Of a DNA stretch of 64,000 nucleotides, positions 28,036 to 36,220 are shown in pieces (the stretch's first letter is position 1; each line of letters starts with the position of its first letter). The notes beneath the pieces were generated by a model. The model was given only the letters and a program-made list of their open reading frames with translations. It was not told where the DNA came from and ran no database searches. A program made the position numbers and the translations under genes. Where the stretch lies: the NCBI GenBank assembly GCA_965204415.1, contig CBDBEL010000004.1, positions 806,001 to 870,000 on the forward strand, read 5' to 3'. The DNA comes from Aldehydirespirator sp965204415. Its GTDB lineage: Bacteria; Actinomycetota; Acidimicrobiia; Acidimicrobiales; Aldehydirespiratoraceae.

Positions 28036-30119
28036 ACCGCACCCGGCAGAGTTCGGGCCGCGGCGCCGGCGTCGGTCTCGTCGACCGCACCGGAGGTGGC
28101 CACCACTCCCCTGTTCAGCGCCCGCACCGCCTGCTGTGCGGCCAGCGCGGTGCCGGTGTTCGGCGCCACCGCCGCGACACGGCGACACAGATCGATGACC
28201 AGCTTGAGGTTGCGCACCAGGTCGCCGGCGGAGAAGCCCTCGTCCAGCAGCGCTCCGACGGACTCCCCCGCGGCCCAGCGGTGAGCCGCGGGCGCGAAGC
28301 CGGTTTCCAGCGATCGGATGGGTTCCACCCCGAAACGCTGCTCGGTCCGGTGCAGATCGTCCAGATCCCTTTCGATGCGGCGCAGGCGGCGGTAGGCGGC
28401 GCCGGACGGGATCCAGACCTCGGGCCTCTTTCCCGGGGACCGGTGCTCGTAGGTGAACGTCGACAGCACCGAGGCCAGTTCGGCGGGCGCCAGCCCGTCG
28501 AGCAGCCCGGTGTGCAGCGCCTCGGCCACCGCCAGATCCGATTCATGGAAGATGCGCGCTACCAGCGAGCCGGAGGCGGTGAGCTCCCAGCCGTCGAGAT
28601 GTCCCCGGGAACGCAGCACCGAGGCCACCGCATCGAAACTCCCGACCAGGTTCACCGGCGACGGGGAGGTGTCGGCCTGATGTTGAGCGAAGGAACGGCG
28701 CAGGAGGTCGCGGGCCGCTTCGACGGGCATCCGTCCCAGCAGGCCGGTCACCATGTTGTAGGTGGGCCGGAAAGCAGAGCGCAGCTCGAAGGATCGGCTG
28801 GCGGCCAGGGCCGCGACGTCGGAGAAGCTGCAGTCCTTCGACCACAGCATCACCGCCCAGCCGCGGTCGTCGATGCCCCGGCGGCCGGCCCGGCCGGTCA
28901 GCTGGGTGTATTGGGCGGGGCTGAGCGGCGCGATGCGCTGGCCGTCGTACTTGGTGGGCTTGTCGATCACGACGCTGCGGGCCGGCATGTTCACGCCCAG
29001 CGCCAGGGTCTCCGTTGCGAACACCACCCTGACCAGGCCCTCCGAGAAGCAGTGCTCCACGGTCTCCTTGAAGACCGGGATCATGCCGGCATGATGGGAC
29101 GCGATGCCCAGACGGAGCCGGTCGGCCCACCGGCGGGCGCCCAGCGCGGCGAGATCGGCCCGGTCGAGACCGGCAAGGCGGGCCTCGACGATCCCATCGA
29201 TGCGAGCGGCCTCTTCGTCGCTGGTGTAGCGGGCGCCGTCGCGGGCCAGGCGGGCGGCGGCCTGATCGCATCCCTTGCGGCTGAACACGAACCAGATGAC
29301 CGGCAGCAGGCTGCGCTCCTGCAGCTCGGCCAGCAGGTCGATGCGTCGAGGCGGCCGCCACAGCCCGCCGCCGCCGTTCTTCCCGCGTGGAGGAGGACCC
29401 TTCGATCGGCCCCGGCGCCCCCGACCCGCGGCACGGCCCGAGCCCCGGCCTCGGTGCGTTGCCGCGGGCGCGTCGAAGCGGCTTCCCCGAGGGTTGGGGC
29501 TGTCGCCGGTGAGGGTGGGAACGATCTGCACCGCGTCGGATCGGCGACGGCCCACGGCATACAGGTTGGTCAGCGGCACCGGCCGCCGGCTCTCGGCCAC
29601 CACCGCGGTCGGGCCGTGCACCCGGTTGAGCCAGTCGCCCAGCTCCTGGTGGTTGGAGACCGTGGCCGACAGGCACACGAGCATCACATCCGGCCGCAGA
29701 TGGAGGATCACCTCCTCCCACACGGGCCCGCGGTAGGGATCCTCCAGGAAGTGGACCTCGTCGAGGACCACCGCTCCGAGCCCGGCGTCCACTGCGTCCG
29801 CGTAGATCATGTTGCGCAGCACCTCGGTGGTCATCACCACCGCGTCGGCGTCGCCCGCGACGACGTTGTCGCCGGTCAACAGCCCCACCCGCTCCGGTCC
29901 CAGCCGGCGGCACAGGTCCCGGTACTTCTGGTTGGACAGAGCCTTGATGGGCGTGGTGTAGAAGGCTCGACGGCCCTCGGACAGCGCCAGGTCGACGGCA
30001 TGGTCGGCCACCACCGTCTTGCCCGAGCCGGTCGGGGCGCTGACCAGCACCGACACTCCGGAGTCGAGATGGCTGACGGCGCGGCGCTGGAACTCGTCGA
30101 GTACGAAGCCCTGCGCCAC
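28032..30119 (-). CDS. helY: HelY/Ski2-like DEAD-box RNA helicase
   Basis: A ~695-residue Ski2/Mtr4-like superfamily 2 helicase, the actinobacterial HelY type, expected to unwind RNA. Motif I is SAPTGSGKT, TTPIKALSNQKY is Ia, DEVHF is II, SATVSN is III, and motif VI is TGRAGRRG. An Arg/Gly-rich insert (HRGRGSGRAAGRGRRGR) sits before the second RecA domain, and the C-terminal helical domain follows. The start is uncertain: GTG 30119 (before AQGFVLDEFQRRAV) and TTG 30152 are plausible; the ATG-like position at 30185 lies in repeat copy D and its MSAANKSG sequence is repeat-derived. It heads the helY-DAG-kinase-like pair and follows tatC, as in mycobacteria. Confidence 0.93.
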   Translation of the reverse strand: MAQGFVLDEFQRRAVSHLDSGVSVLVSAPTGSGKTVVADHAVDLALSEGRRAFYTTPIKALSNQKYRDLCRRLGPERVGLLTGDNVVAGDADAVVMTTEVLRNMIYADAVDAGLGAVVLDEVHFLEDPYRGPVWEEVILHLRPDVMLVCLSATVSNHQELGDWLNRVHGPTAVVAESRRPVPLTNLYAVGRRRSDAVQIVPTLTGDSPNPRGSRFDAPAATHRGRGSGRAAGRGRRGRSKGPPPRGKNGGGGLWRPPRRIDLLAELQERSLLPVIWFVFSRKGCDQAAARLARDGARYTSDEEAARIDGIVEARLAGLDRADLAALGARRWADRLRLGIASHHAGMIPVFKETVEHCFSEGLVRVVFATETLALGVNMPARSVVIDKPTKYDGQRIAPLSPAQYTQLTGRAGRRGIDDRGWAVMLWSKDCSFSDVAALAASRSFELRSAFRPTYNMVTGLLGRMPVEAARDLLRRSFAQHQADTSPSPVNLVGSFDAVASVLRSRGHLDGWELTASGSLVARIFHESDLAVAEALHTGLLDGLAPAELASVLSTFTYEHRSPGKRPEVWIPSGAAYRRLRRIERDLDDLHRTEQRFGVEPIRSLETGFAPAAHRWAAGESVGALLDEGFSAGDLVRNLKLVIDLCRRVAAVAPNTGTALAAQQAVRALNRGVVATSGAVDETDAGAAARTLPGAV

Positions 30120-30157
30120 GCCGACAAGGCTGTCAGCTCCGCGCGATGCCAACTCGC

Positions 30158-30253
30158 CTTTCCCGCTCTTGTTCGCTGCGCTCACGGGCCGCTCGGGCCA
30201 CGGCCCCGCTCAGCGCCACATTCCTCTGAACTGCGGTCTGTCCGCTCGGCCTC
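30158..30253 (-). repeat. dispersed intergenic repeat, copy D
   Basis: Reverse-oriented copy with the core CCCGCTCTTGTTCGCTGCG on the plus strand and the GAGGCC edge at about 30248-30253. The central part (about 30210-30235) is diverged from the other copies. Lies between helY and tatC. Confidence 0.8.
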
Positions 30254-30302
30254 AGGCCCGGCCGGAGCCGTCACAAGGCCGGGCGGCGCGCCAGCAGGGG
30301 GC

Positions 30303-31124
30303 TCACCGTCCCGCCGCCTCGCGCTTGCGTTGTCGGCGGCGGGTGAGCACGCCCCACAGGATCGCGAGCTCGTAGAAGGCGTACATGGGAATGGACAGCG
30401 CCATCAGGGTGAACGGGTCGCCGCTGGGGGTGATGACCGCCACCAGTATCACGATCCCGACCACCGCGTAGGAGCGGACCCGGCGGAGGGTCCGGTTCTC
30501 GACGACGCCCATGGCCTGCAGCCCTATGAGGACTATCGGGAACTGGAAGGCGACCCCGAAGGCCACCATCATCTTCACGACGAAGCCCAGGTACTGCTTC
30601 GGGCTGAACAGCGACACCAGGTCGGGGCCGCCGATGTCCTTCAGGAAGTCGAGGGCCCGGGGCAGGCTCCAGTAGGCCAGCGCCACGCCCAGGAAGAACA
30701 GCAGCACGCCCGCCGCCACGAACGGGATGGCGTAGCGCTTCTCGTGGCGGTACAGGCCGGGCGCTATGAAGCGCCACCCCTGCCACAGCAGCACCGGCAT
30801 GGCCAGGGCCAGGCCCGAGTAGCCGACCAGGGTGATCCGCACGCTGAAGGGCTCGAGCGGGCTGGTCACGAACAGGTTGCAGCCGCCGTCGGGACCGAAC
30901 AGCGCGGAGTCGACCCGCTCCTCGGGAGGGAATGTCCGGCAGTAGGGCTCCAGCAGGAAGTCGAGGATGAACGGGTAGAAGATCCAGCAGACCACCGCGC
31001 CCACGGCCACGGCCACCGCCGACTTGATGAGGCGGTTGCGGAGCTCGGACAGGTGCTCCATGAGCGTCATGTGGCCGCCCTCGTCGAGGTTCTCGATGCC
31101 GCTGTCGTTGTCGGTGTTGGTCAT
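30303..31124 (-). CDS. tatC: Sec-independent protein translocase TatC
   Basis: A 273-residue polytopic TatC, the receptor of the twin-arginine translocase that recognises RR signal peptides. The N-terminal MEHLSELRNRL and six hydrophobic segments are present, with the periplasmic-face SPLEPFSVRI signature, FIAPGLYRHEKRY and a conserved FGVAFQFPIVLI. The C-terminus is basic. The N-terminal ~18 residues are acidic. Start ATG 31124. It is 3' of tatA, separated by repeat copy E. Confidence 0.95.
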   Translation of the reverse strand: MTNTDNDSGIENLDEGGHMTLMEHLSELRNRLIKSAVAVAVGAVVCWIFYPFILDFLLEPYCRTFPPEERVDSALFGPDGGCNLFVTSPLEPFSVRITLVGYSGLALAMPVLLWQGWRFIAPGLYRHEKRYAIPFVAAGVLLFFLGVALAYWSLPRALDFLKDIGGPDLVSLFSPKQYLGFVVKMMVAFGVAFQFPIVLIGLQAMGVVENRTLRRVRSYAVVGIVILVAVITPSGDPFTLMALSIPMYAFYELAILWGVLTRRRQRKREAAGR

Positions 31125-31173
31125 CGCTTCGCCCCCGGGTGCTTAGAACGTGCGCGGGCAGGCGCAACCTGGC

Positions 31174-31280
31174 CACGTTGCGGCGGGGTATCTCCCGCTC
31201 TTGTTCGCTGCGCTCACGGGCCGCTCGGGCCACGGCCTCACCCGTATGGACTGCATCCGCTCGCCTACTCGCTCGGCCTC
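31174..31280 (-). repeat. dispersed intergenic repeat, copy E
   Basis: Reverse-oriented copy whose GAGGCCGAGCGA edge directly follows the TAA stop of tatA (31281-31283, minus strand). It contains the core AGCGAACAAGAGCGGGA and the outer GAGGC and ACGGGTGAGGCC segments. Confidence 0.85.
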
Positions 31281-31826
31281 TTAGGCGGCGTTCTCAGTGC
31301 CGGAGTCCGGCTCATCCGCGGTCGTACCGGACTCGGTCTCGGACTCGGCCGCGACGTTGTCCGGACCGGAGTCCGCCTCGTCCAGAGTCGGTTCCGCGCC
31401 GCGGAACTCCTTGTCGGCCGCTCTCAGAGTCTCCTTCATCTCCTCGACGGGCTCCTCGGCCGCCTCACGAAACTCCTTGTCAGCCGCTCTCAGAGTCTCC
31501 TTAATCTCCTCGACGGGCTTCTCAGCCGCCTCACGGAACTCCCTGTCAGCCGCCTTCAGAGTCTCCTTCATCTCCTCGATGGGCTCCTGGGCCGCCTCAC
31601 GGAACTCCCTGTCAGCCGCCTTCAACGCCTCCTTGGACTCCTCTAGGGTCTCCTGCAGGGGCTGCGCGGCCTCTCGCAGCTCCTGCTGGAAGCCCTGGCC
31701 GATACGGCGGACCTCCCCGACCACCCTGCCGATCTGGCGGATGGCGGGGGGCAGCTTGGTCGGCCCGAGCACGATCAGGGCCACGAGCAGGATTACAAGG
31801 ACCTCTCCCCCGCCCAGATTTCCCAC
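31281..31826 (-). CDS. tatA: twin-arginine translocase subunit TatA/TatB with 22-residue repeats
   Basis: A 181-residue TatA/TatB-like subunit. The N-terminal transmembrane helix (EVLVILLVALIVLGPTKLP) and amphipathic helix (IRQIGRVVGEVRR) are canonical. The tail is expanded with four tandem 22-residue helical repeats, each containing KEtLkAADrEFREAa (residues about 60-145), encoded by 66-bp DNA repeats, then an acidic Ser/Glu end. Normal TatA is half this length. The start GTG 31826 is six bases after TAGGCT, and that box overlaps the stop of the upstream ORF. It stands with tatC downstream. Confidence 0.93.
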   Translation of the reverse strand: MGNLGGGEVLVILLVALIVLGPTKLPPAIRQIGRVVGEVRRIGQGFQQELREAAQPLQETLEESKEALKAADREFREAAQEPIEEMKETLKAADREFREAAEKPVEEIKETLRAADKEFREAAEEPVEEMKETLRAADKEFRGAEPTLDEADSGPDNVAAESETESGTTADEPDSGTENAA

Positions 31827-31832
31827 CGCGGC

Positions 31833-31838
31833 AGCCTA
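31833..31838 (-). promoter_or_regulatory. -10 box TAGGCT of tatA
   Basis: TAGGCT, six bases, then GTG 31826. Its first three bases are the TAG stop codon of the preceding small ORF. Confidence 0.6.
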
Positions 31839-32096
31839 GCTACGGGGTCGGCGGCGGCTGCGGTCGCGCCGCGTGCGGCGGACCCGGTCGGCTCTGGCCC
31901 TGGTCGCTTCCGCATGGTCGCCCAATCGAGCGGCCAGGCGGGACAGCTCGTCGCCGGCCACCGCGGTAGCCGACGACCTTCGCAGGGTCCCGGTCAGCTC
32001 CGACGCGGCTTGACCCACGCTGCGCAGGCCAGCGACGAGCACCGCCAGCGCGATGACGGTGGCCGCAGCCGGCGCCAGCATCCACATGGACTGCAA
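31836..32096 (-). CDS. small membrane protein with coiled/basic tail
   Basis: An 86-residue protein not recognised by family. It has a single hydrophobic helix at residues about 5-27 (LAPAAATVIALAVLVAGL), an Ala/Leu/Arg-rich helical region (GDELSRLAARLGDHAEATRARAD) and an extremely basic C-terminus (RTRRDRSRRRPRS). Such small proteins can sit beside the Tat genes, but no interaction can be claimed. Start M1 at 32096 or the internal Met four residues later. Confidence 0.6.
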   Translation of the reverse strand: MQSMWMLAPAAATVIALAVLVAGLRSVGQAASELTGTLRRSSATAVAGDELSRLAARLGDHAEATRARADRVRRTRRDRSRRRPRS

Positions 32097-32141
32097 CGTT
32101 ACTGCCAGCCGCCGGCCCCTGATCGGCGGGCGGCCAGCCGC

Positions 32142-32888
32142 TCATCCGGCGGTGTCGCCCGCGAAGCCGGCCAGCACCTCCACCATCCGGTCCACGTGGT
32201 CGCTGTAGACGGCGTCGATGCCTGCGTCGACCAGCTCGGCGATGTGGCGGGCCTGCTGCGCGTCCCAGCCGAAGGCGAGCACGCCGAAGCGGTGGTAGAG
32301 GGTCGTGAGCCCGCCGTTCCAGTCTTCGCGGTGCAGGTTCACGACATCGATGCCCGCGCCGGCGAGGTCGGCGCCGTGACGCTCGGGACCTCGGGGCAGC
32401 CGGTCGAGGCGGGTGGCGTGGACCAGCTTGATCTCGGGTGCGGCCGCTCGCCATCCGCTCAGCACCTCCGTGCTGTGATGGCACACCCAGAGACGCTCGG
32501 CGGCCCGGTGGGCGCGGGCCGCGGCCACCAAGCCGTCGAAGGCGGCGTCGTCCTTCACGTCGACGCTTAGCGGCAGGCCGGTGCCGCAGTTCTCGTAGTA
32601 CTCGTCGATGGTGGGAATATGCGCGGGCAGGCTCGCCCGGGACGTGCGCCTGATGGGCCGGCCGAAGAGCCGTCGAGACGACATCGTCGGCAGTCCCCAC
32701 ACGGCCCTGTCGTGGTTGAGCACGACCACCCCGTCGGCGGTGATCCAGGCGTCGGTCTCGATGCCGGTGGCGCCCATCTGCCGGGCCAGTTCGAACGCCT
32801 CCAGGGTGTTCTCGCGGGCGTGGGCCCGGGCCCCGCGGTGAGCGAAGCCGATCGGCGGGTCGAGCAGAGCCGGAATGCGAGTGTTCAT
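32142..32888 (-). CDS. glpQ: glycerophosphodiester phosphodiesterase (GDPD)
   Basis: A 248-residue GDPD-family TIM barrel that hydrolyses glycerophosphodiesters to glycerol 3-phosphate and an alcohol. The catalytic HRGARAHARENT, the metal ligands in TGIETDAW (E-x-D), and NHDRAVWGLP (second His) match the family. The rest keeps LSVDVKD and a terminal GIDAVYSDHVD. No signal peptide is seen, so it is likely cytosolic. Start ATG 32888. It is followed by the small membrane ORF and precedes the amidohydrolase unit. Confidence 0.9.
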   Translation of the reverse strand: MNTRIPALLDPPIGFAHRGARAHARENTLEAFELARQMGATGIETDAWITADGVVVLNHDRAVWGLPTMSSRRLFGRPIRRTSRASLPAHIPTIDEYYENCGTGLPLSVDVKDDAAFDGLVAAARAHRAAERLWVCHHSTEVLSGWRAAAPEIKLVHATRLDRLPRGPERHGADLAGAGIDVVNLHREDWNGGLTTLYHRFGVLAFGWDAQQARHIAELVDAGIDAVYSDHVDRMVEVLAGFAGDTAG

Positions 32889-32921
32889 CAGACCGGGAGA
32901 ACGCGTCGGCTCGTTCTCAGA

Positions 32922-34328
32922 TTAGTCAGCCCTTCGACGGTCACGGCCGATCAACTTCATGTTCGCATTCTGAACAGCGCGGCGACCGGCGTCAACGGCT
33001 TCATCCATGAAGCGTTCCAGGTCCCATCCAGCCGGCTGGCCGCCGATCAGGGTCGCTTCGCCGTCAACGAACACCGCGGCCAGGTTCGTCCGGTCGTAGT
33101 GACGCACCAACTCCCATTCGAGATCCCAGCTGGGAAGCACCTCGGGCTGCTTGCAGCCGACGATCAGGAAGTCCGCACGCAGACCCTCGACGATCGATCC
33201 CGTCACGGCTCCCAGGCAGGCGGCTTCGGCACCGTTGCGAGTGGCGGCCCCTACCCAGAGCCGCCCGTCACCGCAACGCCAGTCAATTGTTCGCATGCCG
33301 AATGTCAGGCGCTGTGCGGTCTCCGCGGCGTCCATCAGTCGGAAACCGTCGCTTCGGGTGGCATCGGTACCGAGCCCGAACGGGATCCCGCGGTTCGCGA
33401 ACTCCAACGCGGGCGCGACCGCGTTGCCCTTCCACGCGCTTGCGACCGGGTTGTAGCTGACAGCTGCGCCAGAGGCCTCGAGCATGCCCAGCTCGGTCGA
33501 CGACACCAAGGTGGCGTGCGCGAGCAGTGCCTGGGGACCAAGTGCTCCAATGCCGTCGAGCATCTCGATGGGCCGGCAGCCGTAGGTGTCGAGGCACCAC
33601 TCCACCTCCGGGGTGTGCTCATTGACATGGATCTGGAACGCAACCGACGCCTCGGCCGACAGCCGGAAGAGTTCTGAAATGAGTTCGCGCGACGCCGACT
33701 GGTGCGAGGCGCAGGCAACCGCTCGGACCAGGCGACGGTTGTCACTGGGTCGCGACAGGTACTCACCGGCTCGGCGCAGGCAGTTCTGGACGGCCTCGCG
33801 GTTGGCCGGCTCGATCGACGGCGGGCGACCCTCGAGGTCCGAGAAATCGTGCGCCATCACGCAGCGGATGCCGGCCTCTGCAATGGCTTGCTCGATCGGA
33901 TCGACCTTCGCAGGGTTGCGCTCGCCCGCGGTGACGATCGTCGTGAACCCGCCTCGCAGCGCCTCGAGGGCGGTCCACTTGGCCGCGACGTAGGCGTCGT
34001 GTGGATCCATGGCGTCATACAGGGGCATCCACATGCGCTTCCAGATCTGAGCCGGCTGCGCGCCGATGAGCACCTTCGCGAACACCTGCGTGAGGTGCTG
34101 GTGGGTGTCGACGAATCCCGGCACCATGAGATGGCCGGGCAGCGCGATCTCGTCGAGAGCGGGATGGCGGTCCCGCACCTGCTCGGTCGGTCCGACCGAC
34201 GCGAATGCTCCGCCTACGATGCTCGCGGACCACCCGCGGCGCGGCCCGTCAGAGTTGAGCAACACATCGGGCGTCGCAATCCAGTCCTGACCGGAAGTGA
34301 GGTTGTCAAGCAGTCCGGCAATGCTCAC
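32922..34328 (-). CDS. TRZ/ATZ-type amidohydrolase (chlorohydrolase/deaminase family)
   Basis: A 468-residue metal-dependent amidohydrolase of the TRZ/ATZ group (relatives include cytosine, guanine and s-triazine deaminases/hydrolases). The metal ligands are FVDTHQHL (H-x-H), QIHVNEH (His), LLAHAT (His) and LGTDATRSD (Asp). MTLFVD-type substrate loops cannot be read for specificity. It follows the TauE/SafE permease with 13 bp between them and belongs to the importer-regulator unit up to the palindrome at 37.9 kb, so it probably deaminates or dehalogenates the imported compound in the cytosol. The nucleobase-analogue guess is inference. Confidence 0.85.
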   Translation of the reverse strand: MSIAGLLDNLTSGQDWIATPDVLLNSDGPRRGWSASIVGGAFASVGPTEQVRDRHPALDEIALPGHLMVPGFVDTHQHLTQVFAKVLIGAQPAQIWKRMWMPLYDAMDPHDAYVAAKWTALEALRGGFTTIVTAGERNPAKVDPIEQAIAEAGIRCVMAHDFSDLEGRPPSIEPANREAVQNCLRRAGEYLSRPSDNRRLVRAVACASHQSASRELISELFRLSAEASVAFQIHVNEHTPEVEWCLDTYGCRPIEMLDGIGALGPQALLAHATLVSSTELGMLEASGAAVSYNPVASAWKGNAVAPALEFANRGIPFGLGTDATRSDGFRLMDAAETAQRLTFGMRTIDWRCGDGRLWVGAATRNGAEAACLGAVTGSIVEGLRADFLIVGCKQPEVLPSWDLEWELVRHYDRTNLAAVFVDGEATLIGGQPAGWDLERFMDEAVDAGRRAVQNANMKLIGRDRRRAD

Positions 34329-34341
34329 AGTCGATTTCCTT

Positions 34342-35097
34342 TCATCCGAGCGACCCCGCCACGACCTGGCCGCCGATCAGCAGGCCCGCTGCCAGCACGG
34401 CACCCGACACGACCCGGGAGAGCATGGCCTGCGGAGCACGGTGAGCGATGGACGATCCCAGAAGGATGCCTGCGGCCTGCGACACGCCGAGCAGCAGACC
34501 CGCCTCGTAGTCGATTTGACCGACCAGCGCGAAGCTGAGTGACGCGAAGGCCGCGATAGGGACCTGCGATGCCTGGCTGGCACCGACCGCGGACAGGGGC
34601 CCCAACCCCAACGCTGTCAGGATCGGGACCAGGACGACAGGCCCGCCGGTGCCCGTCAGTGCTGAGGCGAACCCGACGGCCAGACCGAGTCCCGCCATCG
34701 GGTGAGGCTGCCAACGAACCTCCGACATGAGCTGATGATTCTTGCCGGATCGAGCGAACGCCCTGCGGCCGGCAAGCAGGAGCATCAGGGCCAGCGCGGC
34801 TGCCAGCAGCGTCGTCGGCAGCACCGAGTTGACCAGTGCACCAAGCGCCGCGCCCGGTATGAGCCCTACGGATGCCCACTTGACCAAGCCCCAATCGATG
34901 CTGCCCCTCTGCGCGTAGGTGGATGTTCCGACTATGCCGGTGAACAGGAAGCTGAAGCTGGCGGCCGCCTGGGCGATCCGCAACTCATACCCCAGCAGGT
35001 ACGCCAGGACAGGAGCCACGATCACCCCGCCGACCCCGACGGCCCCGATGAATGATCCTGACACAAGGCCGAGCAGGAGAAGGTAGATCGAATTCAA
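34342..35097 (-). CDS. TauE/SafE-family membrane permease
   Basis: A 251-residue integral membrane protein of the sulfite-exporter TauE/SafE family, with about eight hydrophobic segments and family features GSFIGAVGVGGVIVAPVL at the start and GFASALTGTGGPVV in the middle (the two repeated halves). It may export sulfite, sulfonate or another small anion made by the adjacent amidohydrolase. The start TTG 35097 follows a GAGGGA ribosome site by seven bases. A strong hairpin stands between it and the substrate-binding-protein gene upstream. Confidence 0.85.
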   Translation of the reverse strand: MNSIYLLLLGLVSGSFIGAVGVGGVIVAPVLAYLLGYELRIAQAAASFSFLFTGIVGTSTYAQRGSIDWGLVKWASVGLIPGAALGALVNSVLPTTLLAAALALMLLLAGRRAFARSGKNHQLMSEVRWQPHPMAGLGLAVGFASALTGTGGPVVLVPILTALGLGPLSAVGASQASQVPIAAFASLSFALVGQIDYEAGLLLGVSQAAGILLGSSIAHRAPQAMLSRVVSGAVLAAGLLIGGQVVAGSLG

Positions 35098-35114
35098 CCT
35101 TGTTTCCCTCTGGT

Positions 35115-35151
35115 CGGGGCGGCTCCGAGCCGATTGCTCGGCGCCGCCCCG
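35115..35151 (-). terminator. large hairpin between binding-protein and TauE genes
   Basis: CGGGGCGGC-t-CCGAGC-cgatt-GCTCGG-c-GCCGCCCCG: a 15-bp stem with one mismatch and a 5-nt loop, 28 bp after the binding-protein stop on the same strand as the genes. Within one operon this looks like a partial terminator or 3'-stability hairpin, as often seen after binding-protein genes. Confidence 0.65.
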
Positions 35152-35179
35152 AACGTCTCAAGAGATGGGGGTCGAGCGG

Positions 35180-36199
35180 CTAGCCCGGCAGGTCACTGGA
35201 TCCGGGCGCCACCGCGTTGAGCGGCCCCGGGTCCAGCACCGAGAGGAAGACCTCCTCGGTGGACTCCCCCTCGAGCCCCTGAACCTCGATCAGCCACTTG
35301 CCTTCCTCCACCAGGATGTCCAGCAGCTCCTGGTTGAGCTGCAGTTCGTACATGTACTTGGGGAAGGTGTCGTCGGCGTAGGCCGGGTTCACGCGCTCGG
35401 AGTAGTTGATGATGTCCGCCTTGGCCGTGTCCCTGTCAGCGAGGAACGGCTCCGCTTCCTTCAAGGACCGCATGAATGCCTCCAGGACCTCGGTGTTCTG
35501 GGACATCTCAGCCGAAGCGGCCAGGATCCAGTGGATCGAGTAGCCCTCGACCGGTATCTCGACGTGCCGGTCACCCAGAACCTCCCCGATGGGGATGTAG
35601 AAGGAGTCGAACGGCATGCCCGCGTCGACATCGCCCTGGTCGAGCGCGCCCGCAATCCCCGATGGGGGCAGGTTGACGATCTCGACATCGGACGAGTCGT
35701 ACCCGGCGTTGTTGAGCGCAGTCTCCAGCGCGTACTGGACGTTGGTTCCGACCGTAGTCCCGACCGACTTGCCCGGCAGATCGCCGAGGCTCTCGATGCC
35801 TGCGTCGGTCCTCGTCTGCAGCTTGTAGTCGCTGAACCGGCTGACCTCAGCAATTACGCTGAACTCCTCACCCTGGAGCGCGGCCGTCACCGCCGGGAAC
35901 TCGGCCATGAACGCCAGATCGACCTGACCGCCGAGGAGCGCGGTCATGGCATCCCGTCCCGTCGCGAATTCGGCCACGTCCACTGCCAGTCCGTTGGCTT
36001 CGAAGAGCCCGTGGACCAGCGCCAGTGTCGCCTGTGCCGTCTGCATGTACGCGCCGCCGCCGAGGGTGACGCTGGTCAGTTCGGCGGGCTCGTCCGCCGC
36101 CTCCGGGTCGCCGCTGCACGCAGCCGCGATCAGGCTCACCGCTGCGATCAGGGCGAGCACCAGGCCCAGCCCTCCGGTCCTCTTGTTTCTTTGCCTCAT
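35180..36199 (-). CDS. ABC transporter substrate-binding lipoprotein (NMT1/SsuA type)
   Basis: A 339-residue extracellular solute-binding protein of the NMT1/SsuA-like class (relatives bind sulfonates, nitrate, thiamine precursors or purine/pyrimidine-like compounds). The signal peptide ends in a lipobox AAACSGD (Cys28 region), so it is a lipoprotein. A conserved VTLGGGAYMQTAQATLALVHGLF opens the mature part. The start ATG 36199 has GGGGGA upstream. It delivers its ligand to the permease encoded at 37018-37908. The hairpin downstream may raise its level over TauE and the hydrolase. Confidence 0.88.
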   Translation of the reverse strand: MRQRNKRTGGLGLVLALIAAVSLIAAACSGDPEAADEPAELTSVTLGGGAYMQTAQATLALVHGLFEANGLAVDVAEFATGRDAMTALLGGQVDLAFMAEFPAVTAALQGEEFSVIAEVSRFSDYKLQTRTDAGIESLGDLPGKSVGTTVGTNVQYALETALNNAGYDSSDVEIVNLPPSGIAGALDQGDVDAGMPFDSFYIPIGEVLGDRHVEIPVEGYSIHWILAASAEMSQNTEVLEAFMRSLKEAEPFLADRDTAKADIINYSERVNPAYADDTFPKYMYELQLNQELLDILVEEGKWLIEVQGLEGESTEEVFLSVLDPGPLNAVAPGSSDLPG

Positions 36200-36220
36200 T
36201 ATTCCCCCTTCTTTGGTAGG

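Noticed and set aside
28281..31646. 1121-codon open frame on the plus strand
   Set aside because: It is the antisense shadow of helY, tatC and tatA, composed of low-complexity residues.
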